Shown piece after piece: positions 36,544 through 47,100 of a stretch of DNA of 64,000 bases. Within the stretch, counting starts at the first letter, position 1. The number at the start of each line of letters is the position of its first letter. The stretch covers positions 61,678 to 125,677 of the forward strand of contig CAMPET010000100.1 in the NCBI GenBank assembly GCA_946803715.1, given 5' to 3'. This DNA is from Beroe ovata (taxonomy: Eukaryota > Ctenophora > Nuda > Beroida > Beroidae). The notes under the pieces were generated by a model. The model searched no databases. It was not told where the DNA came from and saw only the letters and a program-made list of their open reading frames with translations. The translations under genes and the position numbers were made by a program.

Positions 36544-37764
36544 ATGCTTGACAGTGAAAAAGTCAAGACTATCATTGGAAAATTGATTGATAAAGCTACT
36601 CTATCTATCAGACCAGTTATTTCTAGTTTTGACTGTTTTCAGAGTCGTTCGAGCAATATCCACCGTATCAGTCAGCACACCGTCGCACTTCTCGAATCTT
36701 GTGCTGAGTTCCTTGGGATCTCCCTTTCAGACGACAAGGGTTTCAAATTGTTCAACAAGTCATCTCTCGTGAGCCGCATCTACCTTGGGTTGGTGGCATT
36801 AATGCCAGCCACATGTGCAGAATGTGGAGAGGGCTACGTGACTGAGCACGAAGCTGACCCTGCACCGTTCTTCTACTGTTTCAGGTGTTTCAAAGGGGCA
36901 CATAACTGCGAGAGAAACCGTGTCCTGCATCAGACATTCTCAGTACTGGACACGCCGACCGGGTTCGTGTGGCTCTGTGACACATGCCACGCTGATGTGG
37001 ATCCAATAGAGCCCAGAAAACAGAGATCACGTCACACTTCAACTTCCATTGCTACGGACAGTACATCTGATCTCTCTAACCTCACTCTCTCAGGTGCAAT
37101 GTCCTCAACACAGAGACATTCCCGTGACACACCCCCTGTGGGTGGAGCACATTCTTCCACCTCATCTGCTACAGCACCGGTGGTGACTCAGCCAGCCACA
37201 CAGGTCTGTCAGAAATATCTCAACTGGGACTGCCCTCATGGGATATCTGGTAGGAAGGAGATCAATGGACAGTGTTGTCCCTTCTCACATCCCAGGCTCT
37301 GTAATCAGTTCAGACAATCAGGGTCGAAAGGTAGGAGAGGATGTAAGAAAGGAGCAAATTGTCAGTACCTACACCCTGACATCTGTGAATGTTCGCGGAG
37401 GAAATGCTCCAAGTTCCACCCCATATCTGACATGAAAAAAGCAAAGACTGAATCTCGCAATAATGTGGGGAAGGCGCCGAAGAATAGGAACTCTAAATCG
37501 GGCAGTAAAGCTGGTTCTAGCTCGAGTGATTTTTTAGAGTTAAAAAACTTGGTCGCAGGGATGGCGACCAAGATGGAATCTCTGGAGAAGAGGATGGAAC
37601 AGGGTGCGGCATTGCCAGGCTCGCAGGCAGTCGCACACCCAGCTCCACATCACCCTTACCACTTCCCCCAGGCCAGGGTGTACCCAACTCCATCACCGCA
37701 GATTCCACAAGGAGTATCCAGCCTTCCTCTCCAAACGTCTTTCTCTCATCCCTACTGCTTCTAA
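36544..37764 (+). CDS. Retrotransposon ORF1 protein: PHD-like plus CCCH-type zinc fingers
   Basis: About 406 aa from the first ATG after the N at 36540. Around residues 90-160 there is a PHD-like Cys/His cluster (CAECGEGYV, CFRCFKGAHNC, WLCDTCHADV). A Ser/Thr-rich linker follows. Residues about 225-310 then carry repeated CCCH-like units (CPHGISGRK, CCPFSHPRLC, CKKGANCQYLHPDIC, CSKFHP). A short helical stretch (LVAGMATKMESLEKRMEQ) and a Pro/His-rich tail complete it. ORF1 proteins bind element RNA and chaperone it into particles. Zinc knuckles are common in non-LTR ORF1, but a PHD-like module combined with CCCH fingers is less usual. The ORF2 frame overlaps its 3' end. Confidence 0.8.
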   Translation: MLDSEKVKTIIGKLIDKATLSIRPVISSFDCFQSRSSNIHRISQHTVALLESCAEFLGISLSDDKGFKLFNKSSLVSRIYLGLVALMPATCAECGEGYVTEHEADPAPFFYCFRCFKGAHNCERNRVLHQTFSVLDTPTGFVWLCDTCHADVDPIEPRKQRSRHTSTSIATDSTSDLSNLTLSGAMSSTQRHSRDTPPVGGAHSSTSSATAPVVTQPATQVCQKYLNWDCPHGISGRKEINGQCCPFSHPRLCNQFRQSGSKGRRGCKKGANCQYLHPDICECSRRKCSKFHPISDMKKAKTESRNNVGKAPKNRNSKSGSKAGSSSSDFLELKNLVAGMATKMESLEKRMEQGAALPGSQAVAHPAPHHPYHFPQARVYPTPSPQIPQGVSSLPLQTSFSHPYCF

Positions 37765-40465
37765 ATGCTAGGAGTATCAATCCGTCTGCTCAGGGTGTCG
37801 GCAGATGGAAGCTCAATGAGCTCATTGGGCACGTCGAGGAGAAACGGAACACTGGACAACTGTTTCCTTTCATAGCTGTAACTGAGACATGGTTGAAATC
37901 TTACATCAGTGATGCGCAGGTTCACATTCCAGGTTACAGTGTGTCGCGTAGTGATCGCGGTGGGAGGAACGGTGGGGGTGTGATGCTTTACTCACTTTCA
38001 TCTCTTCCTGTTTCTGTTTCTGAATGTTATGATGACGGCACGTGTCAGGCACTATGCAACGTGTACCCTTCCGCCAAACTTCTCGTTGCAGTCGTATACA
38101 GGCCTCCTGACGCGAGCTATTCCAGCTTCTCTCAGTTGTTAGACAACATCAGACACAATATCGACATGTTACCAGACACTAACTACGATATCTTCATTAC
38201 TGGTGACTTCAACCTACCTCAGATAGATTGGCAGTCCCTTCAGATTATGAGTGGGGGGGCATCTGAATCGAATTTATCAGCACAGTGCCTGCTTAATCTG
38301 ATGTCGACATATCTGCTTAATCAGATGGTTTCGGTGTCGACAAGAGGCCAGAACACTCTTGACCTGGTTCTCTGCAATAACGACAGACTGATATCGAATG
38401 TTTCAGCTGAAGCTACAGAGCTATCAGACCATGACATGGTAAATGTTCTCTTCTCATTCACGCCAGGTCTAATGGAGGATCCTCAGACCTCCTACCTCGA
38501 TGAGATGAGCTTCCGGTCACTAGATTTCAGTCAGGCGGATTTCCAGAAACTTGATGATGAGTTTGCCAGTATTGAATGGAAGAAATTACGGGATTCTGGA
38601 TCTTTTGAGGATCTCCCAGCTAGGCTCAACCGAGTCATTCTGGAGGTGTGTTCGAGGAATGTCCCTCGTAAGCGTCATCCAACTGGTAAACCGAAGGTTT
38701 ACAACTCTCTCAGGAGAAAGAAATCGAAGCTAAAAACACGTCTCTCGGCTGCTCGATGTTCAGGTGACGCTGTGCGCATCAAGAAACTGGAAGATGAGAT
38801 TGGGCGTGTCTGCTACGACATCAAGGAAGCTGTCACCAACCACTTCGACCAAGGTGAGAAGCGAGCTGTCGAGAGAGTTAAGTCCAACCCCAAATATTTC
38901 TATTCATACGCTAAATCCTTCTCCAAGGTTAGGCACAGTATAACAAGCCTCATGAATAGAAATGAGGAACTGGTAACGGATCAAAAGAAGCTTGCTAACA
39001 TTCTCCAAAACCAGTTTTGCTCAGTGTTCAGTGACCCAAACTGTCCTGACAAGACTGAGCCCTCTTTCACTGTACCTCCTCTCACTAGACAAGACCCAGA
39101 GCCAGTGCTGACATTGGAGAACATACAAGAAGCTATATCTGAGATCAAGCTGGATTCTGCCCCAGGTCCTGACGGTGTGCCAGCTGTACTGTTGAAGAAA
39201 TGTGCCAACAGCCTGAGCGTGCCCATTCATATTCTCTGGTCAGAGTCTATGTCAACTGGCATCGTGCCAAGTTTCTACAAGAGAGGATACATCACACCGC
39301 TGTTTAAAAAAGGTAGTAGGTGCAATGCAGCAAACTATAGACCTGTCACCCTAACATCCCATGTTGTCAAGGTTTACGAAAGGGTGGTCAGGAAATGTAT
39401 GATTGAGCATCTCGAAACTAATAATCTCCTCAGTGATAAACAGCACGGTTTCAGATCCAACAGAAGCTGCTTGACCCAGATGCTCGACCACTTTGATGAC
39501 ATATTTCAAGGGTTAACACGTGGAGAAGATACCGACTCTATCTACTTGGACTACGCAAAGGCGTTTGATAAAGTCGACTTGGATCTGCTCATCAAGAAAC
39601 TGTCAAGGTATGGTTTTAATAGCAAAATCATTGATTGGGTTCAATCATTCCTCTCTGATCGGGAACAGGTGGTAGTTCTGAACGGTGTTCATTCAGATAG
39701 CGCCCTTGTTAGGAGTGGCGTTCCTCAGGGGAGTGTATTGGGACCCCTACTCTTCATACTGTTCATCAACGATTTGGAGCAGGTGGTGGTCTCATCCAAA
39801 GTCAGTTTCTTTGCGGATGATACAAGGGTCTCCAAACAGATTTCTTGTTATGCTGACTGCATGTTGCTCCAAGATGACCTGTTGCGCATACTAGACTGGT
39901 CACGTGCCAATAACATGGAGCTTCATGAGCAGAAGTTTGAGCTGTTAAACCATCTTCATAACAGCAGAAGCTCTCTACTGGAACTTCCGTTCTCTGCCGA
40001 AGCTCTCCAGTACAAGGTATCTAGCGATCAAATTCTCCTCCCCGTTGATAAAGTCCGTGATCTCGGTGTCCAGGCATCGAGTGACTTGAGCTGGTCGAGA
40101 CACATAGCTGATATGGTCTCTAGAGCCAGGAGCACACTCTCATGGGTGTTCAGTGTTTTCCGGACTCGAGATAGCGTTACTATGGTGACACTGTACAAAT
40201 CGCTAGTAAGGAGTACGCTAGAGTACTGTTGCCCACTTTGGAACCCCAGCAAGGTGACGGACATACAGCTTATTGAAGGAGTCCAGCGGACATTTACGAG
40301 CCGAATAGATGGTCTCCGTAATCTAGGCTACTGGGAGAGGCTTAAGAAGCTCAACTTGACATCTTTGCAGCGCAGACGTGAGCGCTACATCATCTTAATG
40401 ATGTGGAAAATCCTCCACAAAGTTGTCCCTAACTGTTGCAACATCCAGTTCAATGCTTCATCAAG
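37680..40465 (+). CDS. Retrotransposon ORF2: endonuclease and reverse transcriptase
   Basis: The frame is open from at least 37680, overlapping ORF1, and runs to the N at 40466. The true start is unclear. The APE-type endonuclease shows LLNARSIN, AVTETWLKSYI, VVYRPPDASY, FITGDFNLPQIDW and ELSDHDMVNV. The reverse transcriptase shows KLDSAPGPDGVPAVLLKKC, NYRPVTLTSHVVKVYERVV, DKQHGFRSNRSCLTQ, YLDYAKAFDKVD, SGVPQGSVLGPLLFILFIND and the catalytic FFADDT. These are the standard domains for target-primed reverse transcription. No stop or frameshift interrupts the RT domain. No RNase H domain is visible before the truncation. Confidence 0.9.
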
Positions 40466-40477
40466 NATAACATCCTG

Positions 40478-40564
40478 TTGTAGGATTTCACGATCACCCT
40501 ACCCTTATTATATACTGGCGGAATGACAATTGCGCGGCGCCGACGGTAGGGTAAAATCTTACAA
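40478..40564. mobile_element. MITE (TTGTAGRATTT family, copy 2)
   Basis: The equivalent of 36190-36273 in the right-hand copy of the flank. Target repeats are ACATCCTG (40470-40477) and ACATCTTG (40565-40572). Confidence 0.7.
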
Positions 40565-40685
40565 ACATCTTGCAAAAACATCCTGTTAATCATTTAACAA
40601 TAACTTGAAGTTGAAGTTGAAGTTTGACCAATACAATGCAATGACCATTATGATTAATTAATAAAGTCTGATCATGTAATAGAAA

Positions 40686-40951
40686 ATGGTATTCTTGGGG
40701 AGGGGTCTCATACCTTTTCAGTCATGTGATAGCATAGCATGTGATAGCAATCGACCTTGCCGGATGTTATCTGTCCACTTGCCACTGTTTCTTGCGCGCG
40801 GCGCGCGCAAGAAACAGTGGACAGATAACATCCGGCAAAATCGACCATGACCAATGAGATCACAGATATATAACGGATATAACCAATGAAAATAAAGAAA
40901 CACTGTCACGTGATCAAAATCATGTGAGACCTCTCCCCAACAATACCATTC
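40686..40951. repeat. 266-bp inverted-repeat element
   Basis: The left end AATGGTATTCTTGGGGAGGG and the reverse complement of the right end (AATGGTATTGTTGGGGAGAG) match over about 27 bp, with weaker inner matches around CATGTGAT. The left part also occurs at about 36381-36480. It hosts the 82-bp foldback at 40757-40838. Confidence 0.7.
40757..40838. mobile_element. 82-bp foldback transposon with 8-bp target duplication
   Basis: The left arm TTGCCGGATGTTATCTGTCC and right arm GGACAGATAACATCCGGCAA are perfect inverted repeats. They continue through CACTGTTTCTTGCGCGC, apart from a 7-bp insertion in the left arm. AATCGACC lies on both sides (40749-40756 and 40839-40846). The other copy of this flank has the same site empty (36441-36448), with a single AATCGACC. 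The 8-bp duplication fits a hAT- or P-type transposase. Confidence 0.88.
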
Positions 40952-41471
40952 TTTATTGTATTTGTATCAACTTGAACTATCAAAACGACTGAATTTGATT
41001 CACAAGCAGTCCTGGTCTTCATCTCCACATCACCGCATAATTCAATATGTAATTGAATTTTAGAATAAGATTAAAAGCAACCAAATTCTAAAATGGGATG
41101 TTTAAAACCTAAAGGTATATTGTATCTAACTATAAATATGAAAATGAAATAGCAAGTCTAAAAGTAAAAACTCAATCGAAAAGTAAAACCTCGCATCTAT
41201 ATTTGTCTTTTCATTTTAAACACTTCAATTTCCATCAATTGAATCACAACGAGTATTTCAATTTGCAATTTGCATCAATATCCTGATTAGAGTAAGAATT
41301 AGTCAGTTTCATTGCACCATTTCGTTCTGATCTAAGTCCGGATCGTGAGACCAAAACATACTCAAAATTCGACAATGAACAAGCTCACGTGCACATCTAT
41401 TCTCCAATTATTTCCCGGCAGTCCATTCTATAGCTGATGAAAGGCTCCTTGTCTCTCAGAGTAGGACTGCC
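40879..41471. other. Intergenic spacer left of the OAS-like gene
   Basis: The right end of the inverted-repeat element, then AT-rich unique sequence with no coding frame. It is probably partly the 3' UTR of the OAS-like gene. Confidence 0.5.
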
Positions 41472-44400
41472 TCACCTGTCGATATGTCCCGGGAAGAATG
41501 CACTGCTCGCTCGACTGGCTTGTGGTGACGTCACTTTGAACTGGTAGTCCGTCTCCTCGAATGGGTCCTGGTCAGCTTCACCGACACTGCATCCCGCGCC
41601 ACACATGATGGACGAGATGAGGGATCGGCCTCGGCCACGGGTTCGGAATATCTGCGCGGTTATTGTTTAGGTTATTTTGTTATTTAGAGCGACCTAATTG
41701 TTATTGGCGAGAAATTCTATTCACCCACGTGCGATATGCGGATTTCGAAATAATCTCATATCTGTGACATTATATCTGTGATTCCATCATTCATTTCATG
41801 TCTTCAGTTGCTCATACAGTATACCTGGCTCTCATTAGAGAAGTCTGGGAAGTTGATGATGATGCGGTGTTTCACGGACTGTGAGCCCAGGTTTTCAGCT
41901 AGTGTCACTTCCCGGGCTTCAGTAGCCCTGAGTTGGAATATTGTGTAACTAACACACTAATGTCGGCTGTGTAAAGCTATGGGTCTGTGCAAATTAAGTA
42001 TCCGAGTGGCTACTCCAATGCAGTACTTCCACATGTTAGCAGAAAATGAACAGAAAGATACGTCAATAGCATTACTTATTCACTTGAGTAATGAGTAAGT
42101 AAGTAAGTAGCAATAATACCTCATGAATTCGATGAGGACAAGGCCCGATACTGCCCGATGGAAACTGCTGCTCTCAGCTGCCTGGTGTTTCCGTGTGTCA
42201 GCAATAGCACACTGTCTCCACAGGTAGAGGCGAGAAGAGAGACTTGGCAGGAAGTCAGCCGGGATCATCTCCTGGAATAGAGACACCATTAAAAACATCT
42301 CCAGATTTGTCCATCAAGTCGCACTCTGTTCGGGCAGAGTATTACTGACATTGGATAGCGTGAGAATACGAAGAATATACGAGGATGGCTGCAACCCTCC
42401 CCCTAGCATGCTAGGACCACAGTTAATTACTTATTTAGGCCTATCCTGGTCAGTACTCGGTATGGATACTGGGAGTGGGATAACTAGCAACATTGCAACA
42501 AGTAACTAGCTACATTGCAACAACTAGCAACATTGCAACAAGTAACTAGCAACAAGTAACAACTGCAGTTCATCTCACTGCCAACACAATACCTTCTTGT
42601 TGCTCTGAATGGTAATCTGAATAGCCGGTTCTGTGGAAGGCTGGAACACGAAATGGAAGCTCCCCATGCGCTCAATTAGCCATGATGGGTACGGCCGTAC
42701 TGAGAACAGATCTGTTCGGAAACTCCTGGCAAACTTCATACACCGCAAAAACTCATCCGAAGCATCCTGAAACAGGTAATTCTCAAACGTGATCAGAGAC
42801 TCTGATCACGTACTGATTCAGAGTACTATCAAGTACTGATTCATAGTACTATCAATTAGAGCTATCTACTTATGATAATTGGAATAAGAGATTCCCAATA
42901 ATAACTGGAATTTATCCCCTCGGAAATAACTGAATTGAAAAACAAACAGTAGGTATAGCCCGCACCGAAAATCTTTCCAAATCCTCGGGTGAAATGTCGT
43001 GGAGTATGTTTGTGTAGGGGAAGGAAACATCCAGGATGTAGGGGATTTTGAAGGGCTGGCCGACTGCCAGGGGCCGGTTTTTGGGGTATTGTCTCGTATC
43101 TATCCGGATAGAGTTGAACTTTTTGAGAGCTAGGAGGAAGTCTAGGAACAGAACATGGTAATCCTCAGAGTGATGCTTCCTCTTACACACGTATACCTGA
43201 CCAGGGGGGGATTGGTAAATCAATGTGATGAGGAATTACAGTGGTGCTTCCTGGAAGACTGGAAGAAATGATATTGATAAGAAGCCATCACTAGTAGTGA
43301 AGACAATGTGGTAGTCAAAGTAGTGAAGGATATACATGGTCCAGGATATATGCACATGCTCCAGAACTGAATGGAATTGGGAAGATGATGGAATTATGGA
43401 GCCAACTCACCGCAATGGCCTCCACATATCTGAGTAGACCGAAGTGGACATTGTTGAGGAACACCTTGAGACACCAGAACTTACAGACCCGGATAAAGGA
43501 GACGCAGAATTGGGACTGGTTAGCAAAGTAATCGTGGTAACATTCCGTCAAGGAGGAACTGCGTGAGAATTTATAAATTGTTAGGAGTTACACATTGTTA
43601 GGAGTTACAAATTGTTGGGAGTTACAAATTGTTGGGAGTTACAAATTGTTGGGAGTTACAAATTGTTAGGAGTTACGAATTGTTAGGAGTTACACATTGT
43701 TAGGAGTTACAAATTGTTGGGAGTTACAAATTGTTAGGAGTTACGAATTGTTAGGAGTTACAAATTGTTAGGAGTTACGAATTGTTAGGAGTTACAAATT
43801 GTTGGGAGTTACAAATTGTAAGGTTCATCCTCCGTGACTGGATACATTGAAGCATGATTTGAATTCAAATTGGGGACTTCATCTTGAAATAGATATTTTG
43901 AATCATGTAACATGACGCGTCAGAGTGCACATCACGACACACGTGTACCTGTATCTCCGTGCCAAGTTTTGAACTACGTACAATCTGTCTGTAGCATCGC
44001 TCATAGACGCAGTTTGTTCCTCTATATGCAGAATCACGTTCTTACACTGGGAAACAGTCTGTTTTTACACGGTACATGGTGAATACCAGTTTTTACACTG
44101 ATTTACACTGGGAAACAGTATGTGGATTAACGAATACCAGAGCGTATCATGTCCTCATCAATATGCGTTTTCAGGAAGCGCCATCATGAAAACACAGTCT
44201 CATGATCACCTGTGTTTTGATGAGTTGCCGCAGAACGCTCTGAGACGGTTGATAGAACTCCTCATTACGTTGGAAGGTATCACTCCTATTCTCATAGGCA
44301 TGCTCCCAGCTCCCTGCTGTCCTGCTGCTTCTCATTGTTTCTGATTTGTCATGCAATGACGTACTGTTGCTTTTCATTGTTGCTGACTTGTTATGCAATG

Positions 44401-47100
44401 AAGTTCTAGTGTTGCTTTTATGTGAATTATTCCTTTTTGATATCGCATTACCATTCTTCACGCCATTTTCTGAGTGTGAATTGCTGCTTTTTTGCAGAGA
44501 GTTGCTCGAAATATTGTTGCTATTGTCATCAATGTTGCTCGCAGACACAACGTTAGACACATCGTTGCTGCTTGTCACAAAGATGTTGCTAATATCGTTG
44601 GTACCACCGGACAAGTTTTCATCCACCACAACATCCCCAGCACGGTTGTCATGGTTGTGGTTGTCATGGCTGTGGTTGTCATGGTTGTGGTTGTCCTGGC
44701 TGTGGTTGTCCTGGTTGTGGTTGTCNNGTCATGGTTGTGGTTGTCATGGTTGTGGTTGTCATGGTTGTGGTTGTCATGGTTGTGGTTGTCATGGTTGTCC
44801 TGGTTGTGGTTGTCATGGCGGTGGTTGTCCTGGTTGTCCCCCTCCACCAGGAGGATATCGGACACGTCTAGGACAGGGGACATGAGGTCATCGTCCAGTG
44901 ACTTGTGATCGAATATCATCTCGCTCCCGCCAGACATCATCTCGTCCGACTTCTCTGTGGAGAGGGGGGGATATTGGGAGCAGAGATTGTCACCACTTTG
45001 ACTTAGCATAAATATGATGATATTGCCAGGATCGGCATGGTAATTGATAACTGTCAAGTCCAAGCGTTTCGGCTCGTTGAACCTAGTGACTGATTTATGC
45101 CTGGTCTATGTAGCATGCGAAATTCTGTCAAAAATACTAGGCAGATTCATTTCTAATTAATTCCGCATGAAGATTGACACAGCACAAAAACTTAATTTCG
45201 TATGAAGATTTCTAGACATTTATGAGAAAGTTAAACTACCATGCTTCTGTTGTGCCATGCGTAGGACATCTGCAACAAACTGATCAACATTATCAACTGT
45301 GATCACGAAATCATCACTTTCTGGAGATGCAATCAAATCCTCGCGATCATTCGTCGTTTCCAGCGAGTCAGGTTTTCGTACACTTTTCTGAAAAAATGAA
45401 TAATAATTCAATTCATGACCTGTCGAAAAACAGAATATTCCTGCTGGAATGCCGGTTATTAACTTGACATTGGGAAACCACTAAACTGAAACACGCCACC
45501 TATTTTAACAATCCATTCCCATGCATACCACACAACATGGAACTATAGCCGTGAAGTGAGCCAGTGAATGATGTAAATGGGTGAAATATGCTCTGGCCAC
45601 ATTACACTGAGTGTTTGACCGATTTAATCTCACTTTTGTGGCGCATTTGACGCATGAATCCAACACATGGGATGATTGTGTTGAAAGATTGGCATGAATG
45701 AATATTGAACAGTGCGCTATTTTACTATTTTCAATCCAGATTTCTGCAGTTCTAACTTTCTAACTAGTGAAATTTTCGTCCCCGACCCAGACAAAGTATG
45801 GTATTTCTGAAACTACAAGACTAAACTGCTCATACCTGTCTTTCGACCACACCCACAAGTCCATTATCATCGAGCTCCAGCCACAAGTCATAGTCACTCT
45901 GCTGAAATTGGCATCGTTCCAAGAGGACCATGTCTCTGGCAACCAGCATGTTCACAGTCACACCTTGGGAGAGAGAGAGAGTGTGTGTGTGTGCGTGTGT
46001 GTGTGTGTGTGTGTNNNNNNNNNNNNNNNNNNNNNNNNNNNNNNNNNNNNNNNNNNNNNNNNNNNNNNNNNNNNNNNNNNNNNNNNNNNNNNNNNNNNNN
46101 NNNNNNNNNNNNNNNNNNNNNNNNNNNNNNNNNNNNNNNNNNNNNNNNNNNNNNNNNNNNNNNNNNNNNNNNNNNNNNNNNNNNNNNNNNNNNNNNNNNN
46201 NNNNNNNNNNNNNNNNNNNNNNNNNNNNNNNNNNNNNNNNNNNNNNNNNNNNNNNNNNNNNNNNNNNNNNNNNNNNNNNNNNNNNNNNNNNNNNNNNNNN
46301 NNNNNNNNNNNNNNNNNNNNNNNNNNNNNNNNNNNNNNNNNNNNNNNNNNNNNNNNNNNNNNNNNNNNNNNNNNNNNNNNNNNNNNNNNNNNNNNNNNNN
46401 NNNNNNNNNNNNNNNNNNNNNNNNNNNNNNNNNNNNNNNNNNNNNNNNNNNNNNNNNNNNNNNNNNNNNNNNNNNNNNNNNNNNCAATTACCTTGGAATG
46501 TGAATTGAAAACCACCCAGAATGTCCTCAAAGTCCATTATCTCCCATGTCAAAACAAGATCCTTGATCTCGCGTAGACATTCGGGCGAGTCGAAATTACA
46601 GCTGAATAATTGATTGAAGATCAGATGAAAGTTCAAATTTGACTCATTTCACACTACTATAATCATGTCATGGAAGGACCATGTTATTGTTGCATGATCA
46701 TTCTGACCCTCTTGCTGTTTGCGCAATAAAGGACCGCGGGGTGATCCTGACAAATTACTGATTATATATCAACCTCACCTCACGTGTAGATAGATAATCA
46801 GATCCAACTCGAAATCAAACGCCACACAGTGGGGCTTGCTCTTGTCATCCAATATGGAGTATCTAGAGACAGGGGTGGGGTGAGGTGAAAATTGTATAAT
46901 TGGACCGCGATAGTTGAACCAAATCGTATTATCTCGCTGAAATTTGACATTTGAACTAACCTCTGTATAGCAAGGTTTGGGTATTCACGCTGTAGCCCGT
47001 GAACTAACTTCCTCAGATCCTCAGTCACATGCTCCTCGACATACGGTTTCAGTGTTTCAGACAGATCCTCCAGAGCCGAAGAGAAGTAATTGTGGTCCAT
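41472..47100 (-). CDS. OAS-like nucleotidyltransferase with low-complexity insert, 13 exons
   Basis: Exons: 47100-46961, 46862-46779, 46601-46492, 45963-45836, 45387-45240, 44954-44210, 44019-43949, 43558-43411, 43196-42966, 42766-42593, 42271-42120, 41927-41825 and 41651-41472. Phases match except across the NN at 44726. Length is about 800 aa. Resemblance to 2'-5'-oligoadenylate synthetases: an acidic strand [11 protein letters not shown] followed by a LREIKDLV helix; [11 protein letters not shown] at the third-Asp strand; [12 protein letters not shown] then [10 protein letters not shown], as in SSSLTELQ..F / LIRLVKxW; and [17 protein letters not shown], where OAS has ILDPxxPxNNV. Against activity: no Gly-Gly-Ser loop, Glu-x-Asp where OAS has Asp-x-Asp, and Asn at the third Asp. 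Exon 6 adds a long Asp/Asn/His and Ser/Asn-rich insert. The C-terminal 200 residues are unassigned. The final stop lies at a possible donor, so a further exon is possible. Family call moderate; exon model good. Confidence 0.62.
43577..43820. repeat. 17-bp minisatellite in OAS-like gene intron
   Basis: About 14 tandem copies of ATTGTTAGGAGTTACAA, with variants TTGGGAG, TACACA and TACGAA, lie in the intron between exons 7 and 8 (minus strand). Confidence 0.93.
44640..44843. repeat. Coding minisatellite (Asp-Asn-His repeats), broken by NN at 44726-44727
   Basis: Units like GGTTGTGGTTGTCAT (plus strand) encode DNHNHDNHN on the minus strand within exon 6 of the OAS-like gene. The two Ns fall inside the array and disrupt the frame, so the true copy number is unknown. 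Confidence 0.85.
45971..46484. repeat. GA/GT microsatellite with assembly gap (N 46015-46484)
   Basis: GA then GT dinucleotides run into the largest N run of the window, inside intron 3 of the OAS-like gene. Exons 3 and 4 join in phase across it, so no coding sequence need be missing. Confidence 0.85.

Larger units (their letters stand above)
36481..40465 (+). mobile_element. Non-LTR retrotransposon (LINE, CR1/Jockey-like), nearly full length
   Basis: Two consecutive open frames: a zinc-finger ORF1, then an endonuclease-reverse transcriptase ORF2, both essentially intact, which suggests recent activity. The left edge is inferred by comparing the duplicated flanks: both read AACGGAT, after which the left copy enters the element (GGCTCGTGC) and the right copy continues ATAACCAATG. 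Single Ns lie inside the 5' part (36540) and at the right end (40466), where the 3' UTR is missing. No poly-A or target duplication can be scored because that end is absent. The clade is not resolved by eye. Confidence 0.88.

Noticed and set aside
43577-43820. CRISPR-like appearance of regularly spaced repeats
   Set aside because: It is a contiguous 17-bp minisatellite with no unique spacers, in a eukaryotic intron.
45767-46636. Long frames running through the 46015-46484 gap
   Set aside because: Their length comes from unknown bases; only the ends (OAS-like exons 3 and 4) are supported.
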